Assembly (NCBI GenBank): GCA_900544425.1 | Contig: UQUX01000006.1 | Coordinates: forward strand, 1 to 36,421 | Length of the DNA: 36,421 bases | Direction: 5' to 3' | From: an uncultured Collinsella sp. | GTDB lineage: Bacteria > Actinomycetota > Coriobacteriia > Coriobacteriales > Coriobacteriaceae | Shown: in pieces, positions 1 through 7,831 of the stretch | Position numbering within the stretch: position 1 is the stretch's first letter | How the letters are laid out: every line of letters begins with the position of its first letter | Notes under the pieces: model-generated | Told to the model about the DNA's origin: nothing | Databases searched by the model: none | Seen by the model: only the letters and a program-made list of their open reading frames with translations | Made by a program: the position numbers and the translations under genes

Positions 1-191
1 ACCTCGAGGATCGTGCTCAGATGACCGATCGGGGTCTCGGCCTCGACCGTGAGCGCGTTGTAGATCGGGGGCACCGCGCCGTCAAACTTGACGTCGACGA
101 CAGGGCCGATGATTCGCACGATGCGACCATCACCGGCAGTCGTCTTCTTGGTGGCTTCCTCGACCGCAAGCTTTACGGTGTTATTAGCCAT
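1..191 (-). CDS. atpD: ATP synthase F1 subunit beta (N-terminal part, cut by window edge)
   Basis: This is the start of the catalytic beta subunit of F1, which makes ATP in the cytosol from proton flow through Fo. Only about 63 codons are present. The translation begins MANNTVKLAVEEATKK and continues into GRIVRIIGPVVDVKF, the usual opening beta-barrel of AtpD, followed by PPIYNALTVE. The ATG at 191-189 is preceded by GGAGGAACAGTA, a strong ribosome site. The stop of atpG (TAA, 193-191) overlaps this ATG by one base, so translation of the two is probably coupled. The nucleotide-binding domain is outside the window. The identification is firm because of both sequence and position last in the visible atp gene order; atpC would be expected beyond the edge. 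Confidence 0.95.
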   Translation of the reverse strand, partial: MANNTVKLAVEEATKKTTAGDGRIVRIIGPVVDVKFDGAVPPIYNALTVEAETPIGHLSTILE

Positions 192-1099
192 TACTGTTCC
201 TCCAATGCTGAGGCTCCGCCGACGATCTCGTTAATCTCGGTCGTGATCGAAGCCTGGCGCACGCGACTATACGTGCGGGTAAGGGTCGAGATGATCGCGG
301 TGGCGTTTTCCGTCGCGGAGTGCATGGCCTTGCGGCGTGCACCCTGCTCGGCAGCCGCCGAATCGATCAGGGCCTGGTAGATGACCGTCAGGATATAAGA
401 CGGCACAAGCTTGCCGAGAACATGCTCGGGAGAGGGCACGAACTCGAACGTGGACGAGATGCGCTTAGGGGCGTCGGTCTCGTTCTTACGCGGACCGTGG
501 GCCATAGCGATCATCTCGGGGTCGAGCGGCAACAGATGCTCGACGCGAAGCTCCTGATCCACGCGGTTCTTGGCGTGGTGGTAGACAAGCTCGACACGGT
601 CAAGCTCACCGGCACGATACGCATCGCAGATATGAGAGGAGATCATGCGGGCCTGATTGAAATCGGGCTCAGAGGAGTTGCCCTCAAAGTGCATGACAAC
701 GTTTGCGCGGTCACGGAAATACGTGGCCGGCTTACGCCCGCACGCGATGATCTCGCATTCGATGCCGTCGTTCGCCCAAGAAGCGGCGAGCTTTTCGGCC
801 GTGCGCTCCACCGTCGTATTGAAACCGCCGGCAAGGCCGCGGTCCGAGGCAATAACGACAATCAGGCCATGCTTGACGCTCTCATGCTTCTGCAGCATGG
901 GATCGGTGCCCGAACAGGAGGCGTCGCCGGCGACCGTCAACATGACGTCGGTCAGCGCCTCCTTATAGGGCTCGGCCTGCTTGGAGCGATCGAGGGCACG
1001 ACGAATCTTGGCCGTAGAGACCATCTCCATCGTGCGCGTGATCTGCTTGGTCGTGGTAACCGAGGAGATTCGCTTCTTAATGTCGCGAAGGTTGGCCAT
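191..1099 (-). CDS. atpG: ATP synthase F1 subunit gamma
   Basis: This is the central rotor shaft of F1, linking the c-ring to the alpha/beta hexamer. The protein has 302 residues, close to the family's usual length of about 290. It opens MANLRDIKKRISSVTTTKQ and closes with ITTEINEIVGGASALEEQ; both ends are the conserved helices that form the coiled coil inside the hexamer, and ITTEI.EIVGGA is the family signature. SDRGLAGGFN near residue 85 is another conserved block. It starts 5 bp after the atpA stop, with GGAGAAC as the ribosome site within the end of atpA, and overlaps atpD by one base. Nothing odd was seen. Confidence 0.97.
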   Translation of the reverse strand: MANLRDIKKRISSVTTTKQITRTMEMVSTAKIRRALDRSKQAEPYKEALTDVMLTVAGDASCSGTDPMLQKHESVKHGLIVVIASDRGLAGGFNTTVERTAEKLAASWANDGIECEIIACGRKPATYFRDRANVVMHFEGNSSEPDFNQARMISSHICDAYRAGELDRVELVYHHAKNRVDQELRVEHLLPLDPEMIAMAHGPRKNETDAPKRISSTFEFVPSPEHVLGKLVPSYILTVIYQALIDSAAAEQGARRKAMHSATENATAIISTLTRTYSRVRQASITTEINEIVGGASALEEQ

Positions 1100-1104
1100 G
1101 GGGC

Positions 1105-2703
1105 TTAGTTCTCCTCTGATCCAGAAACATCCGAATGGTGCTTGGCCATGAACTGCTGCTTGAAGTCGCCGATGACGCGCAAGAGCTCAGCCTTGGTGTC
1201 ATCATCGATCTTCTTGGCGCGAACCTTGTCGAGCAGCGAACCAAAGCCATTGTCCATGTACTCGATGAGCTCGGCACGGAAAGGCAGCACGTCGGCGATC
1301 TCCAGGTCATCCAGGAAGCCCTCGTTGCCAGCGAACAGCGTAACGATCTGCTCGCCAACCTCAAACGGCTTGTAACGCGGCTGCTTCAGGAGCTCGGTCA
1401 TGCGAGCACCGTGGGTCAGCTGCTTCTGAGTAGCCTCGTCGAGGTCGGAGCCGAACTGCGTAAAGCCAGCGAGCTCCTGATAGGAAGCGAGGTCCAGACG
1501 GAGGTTGCCGGCAACCTGCTTCATGGCCTTGGTCTGCGCATCGCCACCGACGCGGGACACGGAGATACCCACGTCGACTGCCGGGCGCTGACCCTGGAAG
1601 AAGAGCTCGGACTGCAGGTAGATCTGACCATCGGTAATGGAAATGACGTTGGTCGGAATGTAGGCCGAGACGTCGCCGTCCTGGGTCTCGATGATCGGCA
1701 GTGCCGTCATGGAGCCGTAACCGTTCTTCTTGGACATCTTGACGGCACGCTCGAGCAGACGAGAGTGCAGGTAGAAGATGTCGCCAGGATAGGCCTCGCG
1801 TCCGGGCGGACGATGCAGCGTCAGCGACATCTGACGGTAGGCCACAGCCTGCTTGGACAGGTCATCGTAGATGACGAGCACGTGGCCGCCGGGGTTGGTC
1901 TCGCTGGCGGGCTTGCCGTCCTCGCCGTTGTACATAAAGAACTCGCCAATAGCGGCACCGGCCATAGGCGCGATGTACTGCATAGGGGCGGAATCGGCAG
2001 CGGTGGCCGAAACGATGATGGTGTAGTCGAGCGCACCGTGCTGAGCGAGGGTCTCGCGGATGTTGGCAACCGTGGAGGCCTTCTGGCCGATGGCGACATA
2101 GATGCAGACCATGCCCTTGCCGCGCTGGTTGAGGATAGCGTCGATGGCGATGGCGGTCTTACCGGTCTTACGGTCACCGATGATGAGCTCACGCTGACCG
2201 CGGCCAATAGGCACCATGGAGTCGATAGCGAGCAGACCGGTCTGAACCGGCTCGCACACCGGGGTACGATCGATGACGCCGGGAGCCTTGAACTCGATGG
2301 GGCGACGGTGCGTAGCGACGATGTCGCCCAGGCCGTCGATGGGCTGGCCGAGCGGATTGACGACGCGGCCGAGCATGGCACGGCTCACGGGGATATCCAT
2401 AACGCGGCCAGTGGTGCGGCACTCGTCGCCTTCCTTGATGGAGTCGACGGCACCGAACAGAACGGCGCCGACCTCGTCACGGTCAAGGTTCTGGGCAAGG
2501 CCGAAGACGGTCTCACCGGTATCGGAGCTCTTGAACTCCAGAAGCTCGCCTGCCATGGCGCTCTTGAGGCCGGAGACGCGCGCGATGCCGTCGCCTACCT
2601 CATCGACCGTTGAAACCTCATGCGTATCGACCGTCGCGGAGAGGCTCGTGAGCTGCTCCTGCAGTTTCTTGGCGATATCCTGGGCATTGAGGGTTTCGGA
2701 CAT
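1105..2703 (-). CDS. atpA: ATP synthase F1 subunit alpha
   Basis: This is the non-catalytic nucleotide-binding subunit of the F1 hexamer. The protein has 532 residues, slightly longer than the usual 500-515; the extra length is an N-terminal extension and an acidic C-terminal tail (DVSGSEEN). It has the Walker A loop GDRKTGKTAIAID, the PGREAYPGDIFYLHSRLLERA block and the ISVSRVGGDAQ region that supplies the arginine finger to the catalytic site. The ATG at 2703-2701 has a very strong ribosome site (GGAGGTGA), and its first base is shared with the TAA stop of atpH. The large open frame on the opposite strand of this gene is a shadow caused by high GC codon use. Confidence 0.98.
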   Translation of the reverse strand: MSETLNAQDIAKKLQEQLTSLSATVDTHEVSTVDEVGDGIARVSGLKSAMAGELLEFKSSDTGETVFGLAQNLDRDEVGAVLFGAVDSIKEGDECRTTGRVMDIPVSRAMLGRVVNPLGQPIDGLGDIVATHRRPIEFKAPGVIDRTPVCEPVQTGLLAIDSMVPIGRGQRELIIGDRKTGKTAIAIDAILNQRGKGMVCIYVAIGQKASTVANIRETLAQHGALDYTIIVSATAADSAPMQYIAPMAGAAIGEFFMYNGEDGKPASETNPGGHVLVIYDDLSKQAVAYRQMSLTLHRPPGREAYPGDIFYLHSRLLERAVKMSKKNGYGSMTALPIIETQDGDVSAYIPTNVISITDGQIYLQSELFFQGQRPAVDVGISVSRVGGDAQTKAMKQVAGNLRLDLASYQELAGFTQFGSDLDEATQKQLTHGARMTELLKQPRYKPFEVGEQIVTLFAGNEGFLDDLEIADVLPFRAELIEYMDNGFGSLLDKVRAKKIDDDTKAELLRVIGDFKQQFMAKHHSDVSGSEEN

Positions 2704-3179
2704 TAGGCTTCACCTCCGTACGAATTAGCAGAGTTTGCGAGGGTCTCCTGCGCGATGCGCAGCTGCGTCTTGACGGAAATGTCACGACGCTCGCCGCGGG
2801 CCTCGAGCACCAGGCCGCCCACGATAGACGGGTCGACCTGCTCGATAAGGAATACCTTGCGGCCGAAGTCCTGCTCGCATTTCTTAGTGATGGTTTGACG
2901 CAGCTCGTCGTCGAGCGGGATCGCCGTGGTGACGGTCACGCCCACTACATCCTCGTCTTCCTCGGCAACATACTTAAAGGCAGCTGCCACCTTGGGAAGA
3001 AGGTCGAGCTGGTCGCGCTTGGACATGGTGTCGAGCACGGCGATGATCTCGGGGCTGGCAGAAGCCAGGCGCTCGATCATCTCGAGGTCCTCAAACACAT
3101 GGTCCTCGGCCTTAGCGGCTTCCAGAAGGGAGCGCGCGTAGGTCTCGAGCACCTTGTCCTGATAGCGGCTAGTCGGCAT
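2703..3179 (-). CDS. atpH: ATP synthase F1 subunit delta
   Basis: This is part of the peripheral stalk that ties the top of F1 to the b subunits. The protein has 158 residues, a little short for the family (about 175-180). The C-terminal signature is clear: FLIEQVDPSIVGGLVLEARG followed by DISVKTQLRIAQETL. The N-terminal RYQDKVLETYARSLLEAAKAED matches the usual Y-A-x-A-L-x-x-A helix. The gene overlaps the end of atpF by 11 bp and shares one base with atpA, so the whole segment is tightly coupled. The short length comes from a trimmed N-terminal helical domain and is not a sign of decay. Confidence 0.95.
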   Translation of the reverse strand: MPTSRYQDKVLETYARSLLEAAKAEDHVFEDLEMIERLASASPEIIAVLDTMSKRDQLDLLPKVAAAFKYVAEEDEDVVGVTVTTAIPLDDELRQTITKKCEQDFGRKVFLIEQVDPSIVGGLVLEARGERRDISVKTQLRIAQETLANSANSYGGEA

Positions 3180-3771
3180 TCAGGCTACCTGCTTCCTGGA
3201 TGTAGCGCTCGATGAGCTTCTTCTGCTCGGCATCGTCCTCGAGTGCCTCGCCCACGATCTTGGTGGCGACGGCAACGGACAGGTCGGCGATGGAGCTCGC
3301 GGCACCGGCGTAAATGGACTTGCGCTCGTCCTCGACGGTCGTATGGGCCTTGGCGATGATCTCCTCGGCCTCCTTGTGAGCAGCCTCGATGATACGGGCG
3401 CGCTCGGACTCGGCGTCCTTACGGGCCTCGAGAACGATGTCGGCAGCCTGACGACGGGCGTCGGTGACGATCGAGTCGGACTCAGCGCGCTTGGCGATAG
3501 CCTCCTGCTTGGTCTTCTCGGCCTCGTCGAGGCTCTCCTCGATCTTCTTGCCGCGCTCCTCCATGGTTTTCATGATGCCCGGCAGGGCGACCTTGGCCAG
3601 CACGATCCAGATGATCAGGAAGGCGATAAGCGCCGGGATGAACTCCGCCATCTTAGGGATGAGGATGTCCGCACCGGCAGCGCCGTCCTCGGCGAACGCG
3701 GAAACCGGCATAAGCAGCGCGGCCGCGGACGCGGAGAGTGCGATCGCGCTCTTCTGGGATGAAAGATTCAT
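3169..3771 (-). CDS. atpF: ATP synthase Fo subunit b with signal-like N-terminus
   Basis: This is the peripheral stalk subunit b: one membrane helix followed by a long charged coiled coil. The protein has 200 residues, against about 160-170 in many bacteria. The membrane helix is near residues 43-65 (FIPALIAFLIIWIVLAKVAL), followed by heptad-rich sequence such as EESLDEAEKTKQEAIAKRAE. The additional N-terminal 30 residues (basic start, an Ala/Ser-rich hydrophobic run, then PVSAFAED) look like a Sec signal peptide with an A-x-A site. If cleaved, it would leave the N-terminus outside, as expected for b. The ATG at 3771 has GGAG eight bases upstream. It starts 15 bp after atpE ends. Confidence 0.95.
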   Translation of the reverse strand: MNLSSQKSAIALSASAAALLMPVSAFAEDGAAGADILIPKMAEFIPALIAFLIIWIVLAKVALPGIMKTMEERGKKIEESLDEAEKTKQEAIAKRAESDSIVTDARRQAADIVLEARKDAESERARIIEAAHKEAEEIIAKAHTTVEDERKSIYAGAASSIADLSVAVATKIVGEALEDDAEQKKLIERYIQEAGSLNAD

Positions 3772-3786
3772 ACTTGACGCTCCGTG

Positions 3787-3981
3787 CTATTTAACGATCA
3801 GCGCGACAACGAAGCCGATCAGAGCCAGAGCCTCGCCGAAGGCGGAGCCCATGATGAAGACGGTGAACACGCGGCCCTGGACCTCAGGCTGACGGGCCAT
3901 AGCACCCGTAGCACCCAGAGCAGACAGGCCGATAGCAAGACCAGCGCCGATAACACCGAGACCGTAACCGATAACTCCCAC
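3787..3981 (-). CDS. atpE: ATP synthase Fo subunit c (proton-type)
   Basis: This is the rotor ring subunit: two membrane helices joined by the polar loop ARQPE, which contacts gamma and epsilon. The protein has 64 residues from a GTG start at 3981-3979, which is shorter than the usual 70-85; an AAAGGAGGAATC ribosome site directly upstream fixes this start. The ion carrier is Glu50 in SAFGEALALIGF. The residues that bind sodium in Ilyobacter-type rings are replaced by hydrophobic ones (Ile17 where Gln is expected, Ala51 where Ser or Thr is expected), so proton coupling is inferred. The strong ribosome site fits the need for about ten copies per enzyme. Confidence 0.95.
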   Translation of the reverse strand: MGVIGYGLGVIGAGLAIGLSALGATGAMARQPEVQGRVFTVFIMGSAFGEALALIGFVVALIVK

Positions 3982-4105
3982 GATTCCTCCTTTGTCGTGC
4001 GTGTCTTATTTCACGCAGGATAACCTTTTTATAACTGCCGGGCTCCATGGGTACGGGCACCGGCGGTTTAACGAATTGCCTTACCTTTAAGGCGCGAACG
4101 GAAGA
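3982..4105 (-). promoter_or_regulatory. atpB-atpE intercistronic leader with hairpins
   Basis: This 124-bp gap is the widest inside an otherwise packed operon. It holds a perfect 6-bp hairpin (arms 4078-4083 and 4088-4093, GCCTTA/TAAGGC, loop of 4) just after the atpB stop. An imperfect GC-rich hairpin with GCCGG/CCGGC ends follows (about 4031-4060), then an A/T-rich stretch leading to the atpE ribosome site. By analogy with other atp operons, where the atpE leader raises translation or sets a processing site, it may control the excess synthesis of subunit c. That role is inferred. Confidence 0.45.
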
Positions 4106-4909
4106 TTACTCCTCCTCCGCGACCTCCTCTGCCTCGGAGACATACACGGCGGTAAGGACCGTGAAGACGTAAGCCTGGATGGCGCCGACCACAAGCTCGA
4201 TCGCATAGATCAGGATGAGGATGGCAAGCCAGGCCAGCGAAGGCAGGGCGCCGACGGCGTGGGCCGCGGAAACCTGCTGAAGCAGCGGCTGCATGAACAT
4301 GCTCACCATGATGGCGAACGAGCCCATGACCACGTGTCCTGCGAACATGTTGCAGAACAGACGGACGGCGAGCGTGATGAGGCGCAGGAAGGTCGAGAAA
4401 AGCTCGACGACCCACACGAGCACGTTCATCGGGAAGCTCACGCCCTGCGGGGCGAGGCTCTTGATGTAGCCGATCACGCCGTGAGCCTTGCATCCGTAGT
4501 AGATGAAGTACACGAAGGCGAAAATGGCGAGTGCGGCGGTGGAGCCGATTGCGCCGGTGCCGGGCTTCATTCCCGGGATCAGGCCGATCATGTTATTGAT
4601 CAGGATGAACAGGAAAAGCGAGCACAGGAACGGGAAGTGCTTCTTCCAGTTCTCACCCACGACACCCTTGCCGATATCGTTCTCGACGTACTCGATGATG
4701 TACTCGAAACCGTTGACGAAGAAGCCCTTGGGAACCAGGGTCTGCTTCTTCTTGAACACGGCCAGGACGATCAGGAGCACGATCGTGGAGACGATCAGCC
4801 AAAACGAGTACTGCGTGATGCCGCAGCTCAGATCGCCCACGACAGGGGTGGAGCTGAACTCGCTGACCAGATGATTAATCTCATCAGGCAGCTTTTCAAA
4901 AATTTCCAC
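4106..4909 (-). CDS. atpB: ATP synthase Fo subunit a
   Basis: This is the membrane stator that carries the two proton half-channels beside the c-ring. The protein has 267 residues, within the usual range, with five or six hydrophobic segments. The essential arginine lies in LITLAVRLFCNMFAGH, the helix that faces Glu50 of subunit c. In the usual LRLFGNMYAGE pattern this protein has Cys for Gly and His for the final Glu. The last helix reads LAILILIYAIELVVGAIQAYVF, with the conserved Gln and Tyr. The start is a GTG at 4909-4907 preceded by AAAGG; it lies 3 bp after the atpI-like stop. Confidence 0.96.
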   Translation of the reverse strand: MEIFEKLPDEINHLVSEFSSTPVVGDLSCGITQYSFWLIVSTIVLLIVLAVFKKKQTLVPKGFFVNGFEYIIEYVENDIGKGVVGENWKKHFPFLCSLFLFILINNMIGLIPGMKPGTGAIGSTAALAIFAFVYFIYYGCKAHGVIGYIKSLAPQGVSFPMNVLVWVVELFSTFLRLITLAVRLFCNMFAGHVVMGSFAIMVSMFMQPLLQQVSAAHAVGALPSLAWLAILILIYAIELVVGAIQAYVFTVLTAVYVSEAEEVAEEE

Positions 4910-4912
4910 GAC

Positions 4913-5236
4913 TTACCTTTCGACCTCATGAGGATCTCGCAGCGCCTTGGCGACGCGAACCGCGCAGGCGGCCATAAAGGCCACGAAGCCGATCGCCTCG
5001 CCCAGGAGGAACATGCGAAATGCCTCTCCGAACAACACAAACACAACCAAGGTAAAGACAAGCAACGCGATTGCCGAGACCGCGAGACTCACCATACCCT
5101 TGAGCATGTCCGCATTCTGCTTATCGTCAAGAACCGGCTTGAGCGTAAAGACAAAGGGAAGGAAGGCAATCGCGCCCGCGATGGCACCTGCAACGATAGC
5201 GAGCAGATCGGCTATCTGAAACACTGGCGTCCTCAC
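4913..5236 (-). CDS. atpI: AtpI-like small membrane protein at head of atp operon
   Basis: This small hydrophobic protein (103-107 residues) has four membrane segments and is the first gene of the ATP synthase operon. Genes in this position are usually atpI, whose product helps assemble the c-ring or import magnesium. The sequence itself is poorly conserved, so the name rests largely on position, size and hydropathy. Two starts are possible: GTG at 5236, with AAGGAAA very close in front, or GTG at 5224, with GAGG at a better distance of six bases. I favour 5224 slightly but give the longer form. Only 3 bp separate it from atpB. Confidence 0.7.
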   Translation of the reverse strand: MRTPVFQIADLLAIVAGAIAGAIAFLPFVFTLKPVLDDKQNADMLKGMVSLAVSAIALLVFTLVVFVLFGEAFRMFLLGEAIGFVAFMAACAVRVAKALRDPHEVER

Positions 5237-5285
5237 TTTCCTTTTTAACGCCTTACAGAACAGTTCCCGCCAAACATTGGTGACT

Positions 5286-5313
5286 ATTGTACGAGCCTAT
5301 CGCTAAAGTACAA
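5286..5313 (-). promoter_or_regulatory. Probable promoter of the atp operon
   Basis: On the minus strand a -35 box TTGTAC (5313-5308) and a -10 box TACAAT (5291-5286) are separated by 16 bases. This would start transcription near 5278, leaving a leader of about 40-55 bases before the AtpI-like start. It is the best sigma-70-like match in the 281-bp gap between upp and the atp genes. No clear terminator for upp was seen in the remainder of the gap. Confidence 0.5.
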
Positions 5314-5505
5314 CCGAAAAAGCATCGGTTAATACGCACCTGTTCGTTTTCTTAAGACCTTCTTTATGCCGCAGGTACGGTAATACGTTTTTCTCGAACC
5401 CTGCAGGGCAAAACGTCCGTTAACAGGAGTGCGCGTGGTCGTCTTTTGCTCGCCCGCGCGCACCATTTCTTCGTATTTTCGACGTTAGCCGGTATGGCCC
5501 AGAGA

Positions 5506-6153
5506 TTACAGCGTGCCGTAGATGCGGTCGCCGGCGTCGCCCAGGCCGGGAACGATGTAGGCAGCTTCGTTGAGATGGTCGTCGATGGCGCAGGTATAGA
5601 TATGCACATCGGGGTCCTTCTCAGTCAGCGACTTGAGGCCCTCGGGGGCCGCGACGATGCACAGCATGCGGATGTCCTTGACACCGCGCTCGCGCAGGTA
5701 GCTAATGGCCATCTCGGCCGAACCGCCCGTGGCGAGCATGGGGTCGACGACCAGGCAGATGCGCTGGTCGATATCCTTGGGCATCTTGCAGTAATACTCG
5801 TGCGGCTCGTGGGTGACCTCGTCGCGCTCCATGCCGATGTGGCCCACGCGAGCGGAGGGCACCAGGTCGAGGATACCGTCGACCATGCCAAGGCCCGCAC
5901 GCAGGATGGGCACGATGGCGAGTTTCTTGCCGGCAAGCTGTTTGAACGTGGCGGTAGTGATGGGGGTCTCGACCTCGACGTCTTCCATAGGCAGGTCGCG
6001 CATGGCCTCGTAGCCGTCAAAAAGCGCGAGTTCGCGCACGAGCTGACGGAACTGGTTGGTGCCGGTGTTTTTGTCGCGCAGGATCGACAGCTTGTGCTGG
6101 ACGAGCGGGTGATCGACAAGCGTCACACGGGACGCATCGTAGGTGACGGTCAT
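5506..6153 (-). CDS. upp: Uracil phosphoribosyltransferase
   Basis: This enzyme joins uracil to PRPP to make UMP, the pyrimidine salvage step, in the cytosol. The protein has 215 residues from the ATG at 6153; the family is usually 208-215. It begins MTVTYDASRVTLVDHPLVQHKL and contains the TGTNQFRQLVREL loop (here NTGTNQFR), VPILRAGLGMVDG, and the PRPP-binding loop CLVVDPMLATGGSA. The C-terminal GLGDAGDRIYGTL is the uracil-binding end. The open frame extends 20 codons further upstream, but AAAGGGG lies at a proper distance only before 6153. It follows glpK in the same direction with a 123-bp gap that contains a GC-rich stretch and no evident terminator. Confidence 0.97.
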   Translation of the reverse strand: MTVTYDASRVTLVDHPLVQHKLSILRDKNTGTNQFRQLVRELALFDGYEAMRDLPMEDVEVETPITTATFKQLAGKKLAIVPILRAGLGMVDGILDLVPSARVGHIGMERDEVTHEPHEYYCKMPKDIDQRICLVVDPMLATGGSAEMAISYLRERGVKDIRMLCIVAAPEGLKSLTEKDPDVHIYTCAIDDHLNEAAYIVPGLGDAGDRIYGTL

Positions 6154-6276
6154 GGATTGATTGCCCCTTTCGTTGCGGCCGCAAAACGGCCTTGCTGACA
6201 AGGCGCGCAGCAATGTTGCCGCCGCACGCCATGCATAAGTTTAGCGGTTTGTTGTATCGAGCGGCCCATCGCAGCC

Positions 6277-7818
6277 CTACTGTGCGGTACTGAGCGAGCG
6301 CTTGACTGCATCACGCCAGCCCGCAAGGTTTTGCTCGCGACGCTCGGCGGACATATGGGGAAGGAAGGTCCTAACGATCTGGGCATTTTGCTCCAGCTCT
6401 TCAAGGTCTTCCCAATAGCCGACGGCAAGACCCGCCAAGTACGCGGCACCGATTGCCGTGGTCTCCACCGTCTCGCATTGCAGCACGGGGATATCCAGCA
6501 GGTCGGCCTGGAATTGCATGATGAACTCGTTGCGCGAGGCGCCGCCATCGACGGACAGGCGCTCAATCGAAAGTCCCACGTCCTGCTCCATGGCGCGCAG
6601 CACGTCATAACTCTGGTAGGCCATGGACTCGCAGGCCGCACGCACAATGGTCGCGCGACTCGAGGCACCGGTCAGGCCGCACACGATACCGCGGGCACGC
6701 GGGTCCCACCAGGGAGCGCCCAGGCCAGCGAAGGCGGGGACGAAGTAGCAGCCCTCGTTGTCGTTGATCGAAGCGGCGAGTTGCGCGGACTCGCTCACAC
6801 TCGAGATGATGCCCATGTTGTTGCGCAGCCAGTTCATGGTTGAGCCGGCGGCAAAGATAGAACCCTCGAGCGCATAGCTAATCTTGCCGTCCGCGGCGAT
6901 ACCGATCGTGGAGACCAGACCGTTCTTGGATTCGACGACCTCGTCGCCGGTGTTCATGAGCATAAAGCAACCCGTGCCATAGGTGTTTTTGGTCTGGCCG
7001 GGATGGAAGCAGCAGTGGCCGAACAGCGACGCCTGCTGATCGCCCGCCACGCCCATGATGGGCGGCATGTTGGTCATGATGTCGCTCGCGACGCGGCCGT
7101 AGTCGCCCGAGCTCCAACGAACCTCGGGCATCATGGAACGTGGAACATCAAAGAGCGCCAGCAGGTCGTCGTCCCAATCGAGCGTATGGATATTAAAGAG
7201 CGCCGTGCGGCTGGCATTGGTGTAGTCGGTGGCAAAGACCTGACTGCCGGTGAGGTTGTAGATGAGCCAGGTGTCGATGGTGCCGAACATGAGGTCGCCC
7301 GCCGCCGCGCTCTCACGCGCACCGTCGACGTTGTCGAGGATCCACTGCACCTTGGAAGCCGAGAAATACGGATCGAGTGTGAGTCCCGTGCGGGAGCGCA
7401 CCAGCTCTTCTGCGCCCCGCTCGACCAGCTCGTCGATCAGAGGTGCGGTGCGACGGCATTGCCACACGATGGCGTTATAGATGGGTTGGCCGCTTATGCG
7501 GTCCCACACCACCGTGGTCTCGCGCTGGTTGGAGATACCGATGGCGGCGATGCGGTCAGAATGGATGCCGCTCTTAAACTGGACCTCCATCATCACGCCG
7601 ATCTGGCTGGCAAGCACCTCCATGGGGTCTTGCTCTATCCAACCGGGACGTGGGAAGCTGGTTTTGACGCTACGACGTGCCTGCGCGACGATGCAGCCGT
7701 ACTCGTCGACGATGGTCGCAAGTACCGAGGTGGTGCCGCAGTCGAGCGCCATGATGTAGGAACCGCCAAAGTTAAACGAGACATCTTCCATGCCCAGGCT
7801 GCCCAGATTCAACGACAT
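6277..7818 (-). CDS. glpK: Glycerol kinase
   Basis: This kinase phosphorylates glycerol with ATP to sn-glycerol 3-phosphate, feeding glycolysis and lipid synthesis. The protein has 513 residues, standard for this FGGY sugar kinase. Key blocks are MALDCGTTSVLATIVDE (phosphate 1), ISNQRETTVVWD with the glycerol-binding Arg-Glu, NAIVWQCRRT, and GVAGDQQASLFGH with the catalytic Asp. KNTYGTGCFMLMNTG and SVDGGASRNEFIMQFQADLL follow. I do not see the histidine segment used for HPr-dependent activation in many Firmicutes. The first 18 residues are an extension of the usual start; GAAAGGTG lies at a good distance before 7818. It is 13 bp after the Sua5 gene. No glpF or glpD is adjacent. Confidence 0.96.
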   Translation of the reverse strand: MSLNLGSLGMEDVSFNFGGSYIMALDCGTTSVLATIVDEYGCIVAQARRSVKTSFPRPGWIEQDPMEVLASQIGVMMEVQFKSGIHSDRIAAIGISNQRETTVVWDRISGQPIYNAIVWQCRRTAPLIDELVERGAEELVRSRTGLTLDPYFSASKVQWILDNVDGARESAAAGDLMFGTIDTWLIYNLTGSQVFATDYTNASRTALFNIHTLDWDDDLLALFDVPRSMMPEVRWSSGDYGRVASDIMTNMPPIMGVAGDQQASLFGHCCFHPGQTKNTYGTGCFMLMNTGDEVVESKNGLVSTIGIAADGKISYALEGSIFAAGSTMNWLRNNMGIISSVSESAQLAASINDNEGCYFVPAFAGLGAPWWDPRARGIVCGLTGASSRATIVRAACESMAYQSYDVLRAMEQDVGLSIERLSVDGGASRNEFIMQFQADLLDIPVLQCETVETTAIGAAYLAGLAVGYWEDLEELEQNAQIVRTFLPHMSAERREQNLAGWRDAVKRSLSTAQ

Positions 7819-7831
7819 CGCTTACACCTTT

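Noticed and set aside
320..1108. 262-codon open frame opposite atpG
   Set aside because: Antisense to a well-supported gene, with no ribosome site and no family features.
1135..2613. 492-codon open frame on the plus strand opposite atpA
   Set aside because: It is a shadow of a certain gene in GC-rich DNA; its translation is low in hydrophobic order and matches nothing known.
5390..5470. upp terminator in the upp-atp gap
   Set aside because: GTGCGCG/CGCGCAC arms exist, but the loop is long and no T-run follows.
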